Positions 1 through 7,700 of a stretch of DNA of 45,813 nucleotides are shown one piece after another. Within the stretch, counting starts at the first letter, position 1; each line of letters starts with the position of its first letter. This DNA is from Flexithrix dorotheae DSM 6795 (GTDB taxonomy: Bacteria > Bacteroidota > Bacteroidia > Cytophagales > Flammeovirgaceae), in assembly GCF_000379765.1 (NCBI RefSeq), contig NZ_KB903461.1:1-45813 (forward strand), written 5' to 3'. A program made the translations under genes and the position numbers. Below the pieces are notes generated by a model, which saw only the letters and a list, made by a program, of their open reading frames with translations, did not search any database and had not been told where the DNA came from.

Positions 1-515
1 TTTCTTTGGGCTAATTCTACAGATACGGTTTTACTATATGCAGTTAAAGCCGCTTTGCTTGCACTGTAAATTGCGGTTCCTGCGCTAAAAGTAAACGCAC
101 TAACGGAGGTGTTGTGTATGATAGCGGCACCGTCTTTCAAAATCGGAATGAACTTTTCGGTAGTAAAAACAGCTCCTTTAAAATTAGTGCTAACCATTTC
201 TTCAAAAGCGGCTTCTGTGATCTGACCAATTGGCTCTTGCAATGCAACACCGGCATTTACAAATAGTACATCCACATTGCCAAATTTAGATTTAACTTGT
301 TTTACAAGGTGGTCTATGTCTTCCAAGTTTGAAGTATCAGAACGTATGCCTATGGTTTCATTCCCTAATTCTTGCACGGCAGCATCCATCGTTTGTTGAT
401 TGCGACCTGTTATGACAACCTTTGCCCCTTGTGCAACAAATTCTTTGGCTGTTGCAAAACCAATACCTGCACTACCGCCAGTAACGACAGCGACTTTGTC
501 TTTTAATTTATCCAT
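1..515 (-). CDS. Short-chain dehydrogenase/reductase, 5' part (runs off window)
   Basis: An NAD(P)-dependent oxidoreductase of the classical SDR family is read on the minus strand from ATG 515-513; its 3' end lies outside the window, so about 171 codons are present. The start MDKLKDKVAVVTGG gives the glycine-rich Rossmann motif TGGSAGIG near residue 10. The segment LFVNAG, a serine stretch (NTSVS) and the catalytic YSASK motif near the window edge follow in the expected order. Roughly the last 70-80 residues of a usual 245-250 residue SDR are missing. The substrate cannot be told from sequence. A double palindromic operator over the promoter (539-587) suggests control by a TetR-like repressor, a common arrangement for such reductases; no regulator gene is visible in the window. 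Confidence 0.85.
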   Translation of the reverse strand, partial: MDKLKDKVAVVTGGSAGIGFATAKEFVAQGAKVVITGRNQQTMDAAVQELGNETIGIRSDTSNLEDIDHLVKQVKSKFGNVDVLFVNAGVALQEPIGQITEAAFEEMVSTNFKGAVFTTEKFIPILKDGAAIIHNTSVSAFTFSAGTAIYSASKAALTAYSKTVSVELAQR

Positions 516-538
516 TTTTGTATTTTTTATATTCCTAA

Positions 539-588
539 TTGGAATGTTTGTTCCGTAAAGATATAAATTCCGGAACGAACATTCCAAA
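539..588 (-). promoter_or_regulatory. Double palindromic operator over SDR promoter
   Basis: Two GGAA-N6-TTCC sites lie at 541-554 and 572-585, 31 bp apart (about three helical turns). Together they form a larger inverted repeat with 17-nt arms (539-555 and 571-587) and one mismatch. On the minus strand a TTTG (588-585) and TATCTTTA (563-556) fit the Bacteroidota -33/-7 promoter, so the sites bracket the -7 box. A further perfect 12-bp palindrome, TCGTTCGAACGA, lies at 612-623. A TetR-type repressor is inferred, not shown. Confidence 0.55.
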
Positions 589-658
589 TAAATTATGTAA
601 TTATCTTAGTATCGTTCGAACGACAAAAAAACACAACTGCTAATAATAAAAAATCAAA

Positions 659-687
659 TTCAGGTGGGTTCTGGGGATCCCACTGAA
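659..687. repeat. Terminal hairpin of IS91-type end, left copy
   Basis: Stem TTCAGGTGGG (659-668) and CCCACTGAA (679-687) pair with one bulged base around the loop TTCTGGGGAT. The right copy at 44035-44062 keeps nearly the same loop but has a different, still complementary stem. Confidence 0.55.
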
Positions 688-852
688 ATTTTCTTGTATT
701 GAGCAAACCTAATGGGGATTAGATTCGGAAAAAGTCCTTTTTAAATTCAATTTTTTTCTTGCTTGTAGAAGTGCTTTTTTGGTAGGGGTGCTTTTGTTTG
801 GAGTAACGTTTTTTGTAGCTAGTTTCCATTTCAGTAATCATTTTTAGGGTAA

Positions 853-1173
853 TCAATAGCCCGGTTTGGCAGATTCATGTTGCCAGGGGCATAGCAATTT
901 CATCCGTTTGCTGGAAACGGTTTTTTCTTTCATTTTTACAACACTTTTGCCCACTCCACCTTGATATTGAGGTGATCCTCTCAGTCTTGGGTATTCCTCC
1001 ACAGCATGCATTTTCCCCTTTTTGCAAACTGGGCAGCTATCCGGATCAAAACCTTCGGTGATCCTGAGGACATCTTTTACAGTAAACACTGGTTTTGCTA
1101 CAGCTGCTGGCATGCCCAGGCTTTTCCTTACTTTGGGTAGGGGGAATTTTTTAACCCGTGTGTGGATTACAAA
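853..1173 (-). pseudogene. IS91-type transposase, C-terminal remnant
   Basis: The open frame continues upstream of the internal methionine codon to an in-frame TAG near 1174-1176 and gives about 106 residues. It contains FPLPKVRKSLGMP and then SCPVCKKGKM, a paired-cysteine motif, ending CPWQHESAKPGY. A small CxxC segment close to the C terminus is typical of IS91-type transposases of this phylum (family knowledge, from memory). The helicase-like nicking part is missing. At 1141 the DNA changes to unrelated sequence, so the gene was cut on its 5' side. Confidence 0.45.
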
Positions 1174-1480
1174 CTATTTAATTAAATGGTTGAAAAGCAA
1201 AGGAAGAAAAGCGCACAAGTTGCTACGCCAGCAACCCTACAAGTATCTGGTGAAATACAAAAACTTGTTGGACTTGGGAAAGTATGCACGCTTGAAAACC
1301 CTTGCGAAAGCTCAATGAAGAACCCTATCGGTAATCGGAATGCCGCCCAGCCGTATGAGAGAAAACTTGATGAATGGCCACAATGGAATTGGGGTACTGA
1401 TAGTCTGAAAAGTTTCATTATATTCGTGATAAAACTTGAGGGCTATCAGGCTCTACTCTACGGTACAATTACGCAAGAAA
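1174..1480 (+). other. Unassigned accessory DNA with a possible broken reading frame
   Basis: A plus-strand frame without a credible start runs from about 1141 to the stop at 1318 and encodes a lysine/arginine-rich stretch (LIKWLKSKGRKAHKLLRQ ... LKTLAKAQ). It looks like the C-terminal tail of a lost nucleic-acid-binding protein, but I do not recognise the family. Position 1319-1480 shows no gene; it is the leader of the PhyH-like gene. Confidence 0.25.
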
Positions 1481-2212
1481 ATGAAAACAGGAAATTATAT
1501 TAATTATGGGTTTAGTTATTTCCAAGACTTCTTTAATGAAGAGGAACTCTCGCTTATTGAGCCAATAATAATCAAGTTTCATAATTCTTGGTTAAAGGAA
1601 AACCAAGAATTCTATTCAAAAGGAGCTATAAATAGCCATAGCCTTACTTCCTCAAAAAGTTTGAGCAAACAGGATAAGAAAATATTGTTTGAGTTTATAT
1701 CTTCCAACAAGATGGTAAATCTCATAGAAATTGATAACCCAAAATTTCTGAATACTCAACTTTTTTTCGACCCTAATAACTTGAATCAGAAAAACTATTG
1801 GCATAGAGATATTCAGTATACGGGAATAAGTGAAAAAGACCAAAAAGAGGCTATAAAAACTCAAAATGTTATTCATTTTAGAATACCTTTTAAAAAGGAA
1901 CTTGGGATTGAATTAATACCAGAGACACATAGGAAGTGGGATTCTACAGAAGAATATCAGGTTAGAAATTCACTAAACAATAAGAAACCAAGTGATTCTC
2001 TTAAAAAAGGAAACTTAATAAAGTTAGAAAGGACTGACTTATTGGTCTTTTCTGCAAACATGATTCATAGAGGAATTTATGGAAATAATAGATTATCATT
2101 TGATATTATCTATTGTGACAATGATCCTAAAATATTAAAATTCAGAGATAAAAAAAATTTACCTATAGAATTAGAACTAAAGGAATTTAAAAACGCTGAA
2201 ATATTTGGATAA
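1481..2212 (+). CDS. PhyH-like Fe(II)/2-oxoglutarate dioxygenase family protein
   Basis: A 243-residue protein starts at ATG 1481; an in-frame TTG at 1436 is a weaker choice because the added residues look unlike the family. WHRD places His108 and Asp110 as the first two iron ligands. MIHRG gives the distal His196 and NRLSFDIIY gives Arg204, the usual 2-oxoglutarate-binding arginine. This order matches phytanoyl-CoA dioxygenase-like (PF05721) proteins, whose small-molecule hydroxylation substrates vary widely. The gene is very AT-rich and stands alone between transposon and intron-like debris, which suggests horizontal arrival. Its substrate is unknown. The family call rests on ligand motifs only. 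Confidence 0.65.
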   Translation: MKTGNYINYGFSYFQDFFNEEELSLIEPIIIKFHNSWLKENQEFYSKGAINSHSLTSSKSLSKQDKKILFEFISSNKMVNLIEIDNPKFLNTQLFFDPNNLNQKNYWHRDIQYTGISEKDQKEAIKTQNVIHFRIPFKKELGIELIPETHRKWDSTEEYQVRNSLNNKKPSDSLKKGNLIKLERTDLLVFSANMIHRGIYGNNRLSFDIIYCDNDPKILKFRDKKNLPIELELKEFKNAEIFG

Positions 2213-2224
2213 ACTGGCCAAAAT

Positions 2225-2290
2225 CGAGACGGCTGACTACCAACTGGTAGCCAGTGCGCCTCTCACACCACCCAGCGTACTCGCGACATG
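2225..2290 (-). mobile_element. Possible group II intron 3' end (domains V-VI) remnant
   Basis: On the minus strand GTACGCTGGGTGGTGTGAGAGG is followed by a hairpin (CTGGCTACC / GGTAGTCAG) and then CCGTCTCGAT. This resembles the domain V 3' strand, domain VI hairpin and CTCGAT-type end of some bacterial group II introns as I remember them. No reverse transcriptase gene is attached. Orientation is opposite to the domain I-like piece at 2362-2600. A covariance search is needed to settle it. Confidence 0.35.
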
Positions 2291-2361
2291 AAGTCGCCTT
2301 TATATATGTTTTACAGGTTTTAAATCTGTAAGAAACTAGATGTTCACCATCTGACCCTACC

Positions 2362-2600
2362 CAGGCGCTCTAGTAATAGGGTGAAGCCTTGGGGGAGAAG
2401 CAACGAAGTTCTGGCTCGTGTAGCCTTAACAGCTACTGCAACGTGAGAAGCGGTAGCTTTCGGCAAGCTAAGCTGATACAGTGCAGGGTGGGACGATATG
2501 GCTAATAGATATGAATAAGCCTTAGAAACTAAATTAAACCTCAGGTAAATAGAATAGCTACTATGCTTTAAGCTGAATTTGCAATTGTTCGTTACCTGCA
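2362..2600 (+). mobile_element. Group II intron domain I-like fragment
   Basis: The stretch begins GCGCTCTAGTAATAGGGTG and later has AAGCTGATACAGTGCAGGGTGG and ATATGGCTAATAGATATGAAT. These resemble the 5' end and domain I of bacterial group II introns (compare the GUGCGCCCAGAUAGGGUG start and AAAGCUGAUACGGG segment of Ll.LtrB). It carries no open reading frame on the plus strand and no splicing domain follows, so it is a fragment. Its last ~80 bp recur at 4394-4474. Confidence 0.45.
2515..2597 (+). repeat. Repeat copy A (intron-like fragment)
   Basis: About 80 bp from TAAGCCTTAG to GCAATTGTTCGTT are repeated with scattered substitutions at 4394-4474. The two copies share AAACCTCAGG, AGCTACTA and GCTTTAAGCTGAATTTGCAA. 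They bracket the regulator/SDR pair at 2699-4265 in direct orientation. Confidence 0.75.
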
Positions 2601-2648
2601 ACTAAAAAAACAGTCCAAATGTTACACCATCAATATCATTCAATCTTT

Positions 2649-2664
2649 TTTGCCATTTGACAAA
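2649..2664. promoter_or_regulatory. Palindromic operator upstream of Crp-type gene
   Basis: TTTGCCATTTGACAAA is a 16-bp inverted repeat with one mismatched position, 35 bp before the regulator's ATG. A perfect version, TTTGCCAAATGGCAAA, lies before the next gene (3274-3289). Binding by the encoded Crp/Fnr-type protein is inferred from the shared motif. Confidence 0.55.
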
Positions 2665-2698
2665 TTCTGGAAGAAATGCAATGACAATCTTTGTGGAT

Positions 2699-3265
2699 AT
2701 GGAGAAATTAATAACCTATCTATTGGAATTTGGGCAGCTAAATCAGCAACAAATTGATTTGATAAAAAGAAAAGTAAAAATATTGGAGTTGAAAAAAGGC
2801 GATTACTTTTCTGAAGCAGGGAAAATTCCAAGACAAGTAGCATTCATAGAAGAAGGCATCTTTCGAGTTTGTTACTACAACAGCAAAGGAGATGAAATCA
2901 CCAAATACTTTGTTGAGGAAAACAATTTTGCAGTGGACATAAACAGCTTCAATCAAAAAATCCCATCTTCGGAATATGTACAGGCTGTAACAGATTGTAC
3001 GCTGCTTGTATTTTCTACTGAATCACTTAATGATTTATCAGCTACTATCATTCAATGGGACAGTATAATCAATAAAATAACCGAAAAAGCATTGGTTGAA
3101 AAAGTAAATAAACTTAGCCCAATGTTAGCTGAGGATGCTACTACAAGGTATTTAAATTTTTTAGAGAAATTTCCGAATTTAGCTAATAGAGTTCCGCTTT
3201 CCTATCTTGCATCCTACTTGGGGATTACGCAATCATCACTAAGTAGAATTAGAAAAAGCATCTGA
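2699..3265 (+). CDS. Crp/Fnr family transcriptional regulator
   Basis: The 188-residue protein has an N-terminal cyclic-nucleotide-binding-like beta-roll (about residues 10-115, with LKKGDYFSEAGKIPRQVAFIEEG) and a C-terminal winged helix. There RYLNFLEKFPNLANRVPLSYLASYLGIT is followed by the recognition helix QSSLSRIRK. Homologues I remember begin MEKLI, so ATG 2699 is chosen; ATG 2681 and TTG 2657 are in frame, but the latter lies inside the operator. The effector pocket in this clade often does not bind cAMP, so the signal is unknown. The SDR gene follows 82 bp downstream behind the same palindrome, which suggests a two-gene, self-regulated unit. Confidence 0.85.
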   Translation: MEKLITYLLEFGQLNQQQIDLIKRKVKILELKKGDYFSEAGKIPRQVAFIEEGIFRVCYYNSKGDEITKYFVEENNFAVDINSFNQKIPSSEYVQAVTDCTLLVFSTESLNDLSATIIQWDSIINKITEKALVEKVNKLSPMLAEDATTRYLNFLEKFPNLANRVPLSYLASYLGITQSSLSRIRKSI

Positions 3266-3273
3266 ATTCATTA

Positions 3274-3289
3274 TTTGCCAAATGGCAAA
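3274..3289. promoter_or_regulatory. Perfect palindromic operator upstream of SDR gene
   Basis: TTTGCCA-AA-TGGCAAA is a perfect inverted repeat in the 82-bp gap between the Crp-type regulator and the SDR gene. It matches the site at 2649-2664 in 14 of 16 positions. Confidence 0.6.
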
Positions 3290-3347
3290 AGTTTTTGCTT
3301 TTGAAGTGTTGAACTTTGCTTCATCATTAAAATAAAAGCAAGAAATT

Positions 3348-4265
3348 ATGGATTCAATAATTATTACAGGTGCAACCAACGGAATTGGTTTTGAATGTGC
3401 CTTACGAATGGCTCAAATTGCCAAAAACGAACACATTATTATTCCTGCCAGAAATATAAAAGCAGGAAAAGAAGTGATTGAAAAGATAAAGGACAAAACA
3501 GATCATAAAAACCTAACGTCTTTGGAATTGGATTTGGCTTCACTACAATCTATTCGTGAATTTTCAGAGAAATTGTCAAGAGAAAAAAAACTATCAATTT
3601 CTATTTTGATAAACAATGCAGGCGTGCAGAATATTGGTGAAACGCAATATACCGCAGACGGATTTGAACTGACATTTGGTGTAAATCATCTAGGAGCATT
3701 TGCTTTGACAATGCAATTACTTCCTTTTATAAAAAATAATGGACATATAACATTTACATCCAGTGAAACTCACGACCCAGCACTTAAAACTCCAATAGAA
3801 CCACCAATTTACACAAGTGTTCAAGAGCTTGCTTATCCAGAAGAAACTTCCGAAAAACAAAATATTGTTGGGCAAAGAAGGTATTCCACGTCAAAATTGT
3901 GTAACATAATGACGACTTACGAATTACAAGAGCGATTAAAGCACACAAATATCCGGGTGAATGCTTATGACCCAGGATTAACACCAGGAACGGGGCTTGC
4001 TAGAACTTACACACCTGTAATGCGATTTTTATGGAAAAATGTCTTCCCTATTTTGATCCTATTAAAAAGCAATATACATACCCCAGCCCAAGCAGGAAGA
4101 AATTTAGCAAACCTTGCGTATTCTGCAAAATATAAAGACTTGAAAGGAATTTACTTCTCAGATGGAAAAGAGGTTAAAACCTCAATTGATTCTTACAATA
4201 AGGACTTTCAAAAAAATTTATGGAATGAAAGTCTCGAAATTACAAAAACCACATTCATAGAATAA
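3348..4265 (+). CDS. SDR family NAD(P)-dependent oxidoreductase (retinol dehydrogenase-like)
   Basis: A 305-residue protein starts at ATG 3348. The cofactor motif TGATNGIG is at residues 7-14, NNAG at 89-92, a serine in FTSSE near 138, and the catalytic Tyr179/Lys183 in RYSTSKLCN. Length and the YSTSKLCN form fit the larger protochlorophyllide reductase/retinol dehydrogenase-like branch of SDRs rather than the 250-residue classical branch. Its role is a carbonyl/hydroxyl redox reaction on an unknown substrate. The shared upstream palindrome links it to the Crp-type regulator. No signal peptide is seen, so it should be cytoplasmic. Confidence 0.85.
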   Translation: MDSIIITGATNGIGFECALRMAQIAKNEHIIIPARNIKAGKEVIEKIKDKTDHKNLTSLELDLASLQSIREFSEKLSREKKLSISILINNAGVQNIGETQYTADGFELTFGVNHLGAFALTMQLLPFIKNNGHITFTSSETHDPALKTPIEPPIYTSVQELAYPEETSEKQNIVGQRRYSTSKLCNIMTTYELQERLKHTNIRVNAYDPGLTPGTGLARTYTPVMRFLWKNVFPILILLKSNIHTPAQAGRNLANLAYSAKYKDLKGIYFSDGKEVKTSIDSYNKDFQKNLWNESLEITKTTFIE

Positions 4266-4393
4266 CATAAATATACTTCTGAAAAAAAAGTAGCAGAAAG
4301 TTTTTCGAAAATGCACCACCGTTTACAGAAAGTTCCTATACTCTAAAGGAGTAAACTGAAGCATAACACTATGCAAATTCGAATATCTGTTTT

Positions 4394-4474
4394 ATAAGCC
4401 TGGTAAATTAAAGTAAACCTCAGGCAAATTAAACAGCTACTACGCTTTAAGCTGAATTTGCAATTATTCGTTGT
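4394..4474 (+). repeat. Repeat copy B (intron-like fragment)
   Basis: This is the second copy of the segment at 2515-2597 (AAACCTCAGG ... GCTTTAAGCTGAATTTGCAA). The copies diverge directly after ATTCGTT, where copy A continues ACCTGCAAC and copy B GTAGCAT. Confidence 0.75.
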
Positions 4475-4487
4475 AGCATATTTAAAA

Positions 4488-4637
4488 ATGACAACCCAGG
4501 AAAAAATAGCAGACACATTTTCCTTATCCCATGACGGAACCATTACTTCATTTTCGGGAGACAAAAACGAACTAATTCTGACCAATAATTGCACATACTT
4601 GGAATCCAATTGCGTTATCCATAATTTTCCACTTTGA
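4488..4637 (+). pseudogene. Truncated gene start, 49 codons, hypothetical
   Basis: ATG 4488 to TGA 4635 encodes a 49-residue peptide starting MTTQEKIADTFSLSHDGTI. Codon use and composition look like real coding sequence, and the start resembles small hypothetical proteins of this phylum in which a short acidic N-terminal segment opens a larger protein. It begins 13 bp after repeat copy B and stops at the AT-rich hairpin region, so it is probably the surviving 5' end of a deleted gene. Function unknown. Confidence 0.4.
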
Positions 4638-4639
4638 GA

Positions 4640-4668
4640 TATTAATTTGTTTTTAAAACAAATTAATA
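4640..4668. promoter_or_regulatory. Perfect 14-bp-arm inverted repeat upstream of hybrid sensor
   Basis: TATTAATTTGTTTT (4640-4653) is mirrored by AAAACAAATTAATA (4655-4668) with a single central T. It lies 3 bp after the stop of the truncated gene and 96 bp before the sensor's start. It may end transcription of the fragment or serve as an operator. A second, weaker repeat (CCTAAAA ... TTTTAGG, 4690-4718) follows. Confidence 0.45.
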
Positions 4669-4764
4669 AACTAGGATTGTTTATGTTGTCCTAAAATAAT
4701 ATTGTACTGATTTTTAGGATATTTGTTATCTCAAAATATTCTCGTGAGTGATAACACCTTGGAA

Positions 4765-7700
4765 ATGAAAAAATTTGTTGATTTGAAATATCTAAACTAT
4801 TTCCTTAATTCCGTTATTTTTTTTCTGATTTCAGGCCTTGGATATTCACAATCAGGTAAGTTTTTCACTGTAGAAAACGAACTTTCTAGCAGCATGGTTC
4901 ATGATGTGCTTCAGGATCATTTTGGTTTTATTTGGATCGCCACAGAAAATGGATTAATGCGCTATGATGCTTCAAGATTCGTAACCTATAAGAAAAACAA
5001 TAAGTCATCAGGTAGTATTTTGAGCAATTTTTCCCATCTTCTGTTTGAGGACAGCCATAATAATCTGTTTATTGGATATGGTAATGGCTTACAACAATTT
5101 AATTACGATACAGATACTTTTTATGAAATACCTTTAATTTCAGAAACAGGAGACTATTTAAGTGCATTTGTTACCTCAATCCTTGAGCGAAAAAATGGCG
5201 ATATTATTATCTCAACCTCAGGTTTCGGAATTTTTAAACTAGTTGGAAACGGTAGATCCTTTCAGGCAAAACAAATCTCCAACCAAATTCCCAGCAAATT
5301 TTTAACCCATCTATATGAAGATAAATACCATAACTTATGGGTTACCTCTCAAGATAAAGGCCTGTTTTGCTACACTAGCCAAAATGAACTTATAAACTTT
5401 TTCACAACGGAAGAAAATCCAATAATTACCATTACCAGTTTCTGTGAGGATCATTCAGGTAAACTAATTGTAGGAAGCACTAAAAACGGCTTATTTGAAT
5501 ATAATAGAGATAGGAGACGCTTTATTCCAATTCCATTGGACAATGGTCCTCCCCTTCGGGTTAACACCTTAAATCGTAACAGCAAGGGAGACATTCTCGT
5601 AGGCACAGAGGGGATGGGACTAAAAGTATTTAATCCTACCAAAGGATCCATATCTGATGGAAATTTTAATGTGGCTTCATTTGATTTTTCAAAATCCAAA
5701 ATCACTACCATTCTCGAGGATAAATCTGGTAACCTTTGGTTGGGAATTTATCAAAAAGGGGTTGTACTAATACCTACTATCAGCAACAACTTTCAGTATA
5801 TTGGTCACAAATCTATAAAAAAAAATAGTATAGGTTCTTCCAGTATTACTTCAGTTTATAAAGACCGAAAAGGCTTTATTTGGATAGGTACAGATGGAGA
5901 TGGTATTTATAAACTTGATGAAATGGGTGACTTTATTTCTCACTTTAAGTACGAAAATGGTAATCCAAATGTGCCAGCTACCATTATGACCATATTCGAA
6001 GATTCTCAAAATAATTTTTGGTTAGGCTCATATGATAAAGGATTAGTAAAAATGGATCCATCATCAGGTTATTGCGAACTGATGAATAAACTTTTGGACA
6101 GCAAAAAAAGAAAAATCACGCCAATTTTTAGTATCGAAGAAGATTACAATAAAAACCTATTGGTAGGTACACTTGGTTCTGGACTTTACAAAATTAACTT
6201 AACTACTGGTATAACCACGCATTTCGATGAAGATAAATCTGAGAGTCATACATCTAATAATTTGAACAATAGATGGATAAATGCCCTATTGGTTTCATCT
6301 GATGAAAAATTATATATCGGTACGGTGGTAGGATTAGGTTGTCTCGATCTTAAATCTAACAGTTTTATATCAACATTTGGAGTAAATACCATTTTACCCG
6401 ATCAGGCTATTACTACTTTATATGAGGACAAAGTTGGTATGCTATGGATAGGTTCAACACAAGGATTAATGAAGTTAAATCCTAAAACTAATGATATCAT
6501 TTCGTTCTCAATAGACAATGGATTACCAGACAATGTAATTTGTTCTATTACAGAAGATACTTTGAATAATATATGGGTCAGTACTACTTATGGAATTTCT
6601 AAGATGAATAAAGCATCTGGGAATTTTATTAATTATTATACTTACGATGGTTTGCAAGGTAATGAATTTAATATGCGATCTGTTTTTACTGATAAGGATG
6701 GTGAAATAATGTTTGGTGGAATCCAGGGGGTAACAGTTTTTAATCCCTTAGAAATAAAAGATGAAGGTAAAAAAGTTGACGTTTTTTTTACTGGATTTTA
6801 TATTCATGATAAGCCTGTGAACAAAAGGACTAAATCTGGTCCATATTCAATAGTGGATTCAGCAGTGATCCTTGCTGAAACATTCAATTTGGCACACAAA
6901 GACAATTCATTTACTATTGAGTTCTCAACTATGGAATACTCAAATCCAGAACGAATTATCTACATGTACAAAGTTAATCAGGATGCAAACTGGATTACTT
7001 TAAGACCTGGGACTAATAATGTTACCTTTAATAATTTATCACCAGGAGAGTATACTTTTAAGGTTAGGGCGAAATATTACAATACTTATTCCAATGAAAA
7101 AGAAATCTCAATAATTATTCATCCAGTGTGGTTTCTTACGAGTTGGGCAAAATTGATTTATTTTTCACTTTTTTTAATGATCTCCTTTTTTCTAATTCAT
7201 CAGGCCCGCCAACGTTATCTCACAAAAAAGAGAATGCTTGAGCATATTCAGGAAAAGAAAGTGTACGATGCTAAGTTGCAATTCTTTATTAATATTGCCC
7301 ATGAGATTCGAACCCCGATGACTCTTATCATTAATCCTTTGAAAAAACTAAAGAGGGAAGATGTGGATGAGGAGCGTCAAAAGTCATATAAGAGTATCTT
7401 TAGAAATTCTGAAAGAATTCTACATCTCATCAATCAATTGATGGATATCCAAAAAATTGATAAAAACCAGATGTTGTTGAAATTCAAGGAGATTGAAATG
7501 GTGGAATACCTCCAGGACCTATGCCTTGTATTTGAAGAACAAGCAAAGTCTAAACATATTAATTTAGCTTTTCAAACTAAGAAGAGTCATCTAAATGTTT
7601 GGATTGATCCTGACAATTTTGATAAAGCCATTTTAAACATTCTTTCAAATGCATTGAAATTTACCCCTGTAAAAGGAAATATTAGTATTAAAATTAGCAC

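Larger units (their letters stand above)
636..1173 (-). mobile_element. Decayed 3' end of an IS91-type element
   Basis: This stretch contains the C-terminal coding remnant of an IS91-like transposase (853-1173, minus) followed downstream by a non-coding tail with a hairpin at 659-687. The tail has a diverged counterpart at 44010-44300 in the same orientation: both carry TGCTAATAATA, the hairpin, a T-rich TTTTTTTCTTG(C/T)TTGTAG segment and then the end of the transposase reading frame. The rest of the transposase, including its catalytic tyrosines, is absent, so the element cannot move by itself. The family call rests on the C-terminal CPxC motif region and is moderately sure. Confidence 0.5.

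Noticed and set aside
2213-4640. Integron gene-cassette array with attC sites
   Set aside because: Single genes separated by repeats suggested it, but no integrase was seen and the repeats lack the paired inverse-core/core sites of attC; intron-like fragments explain them better.
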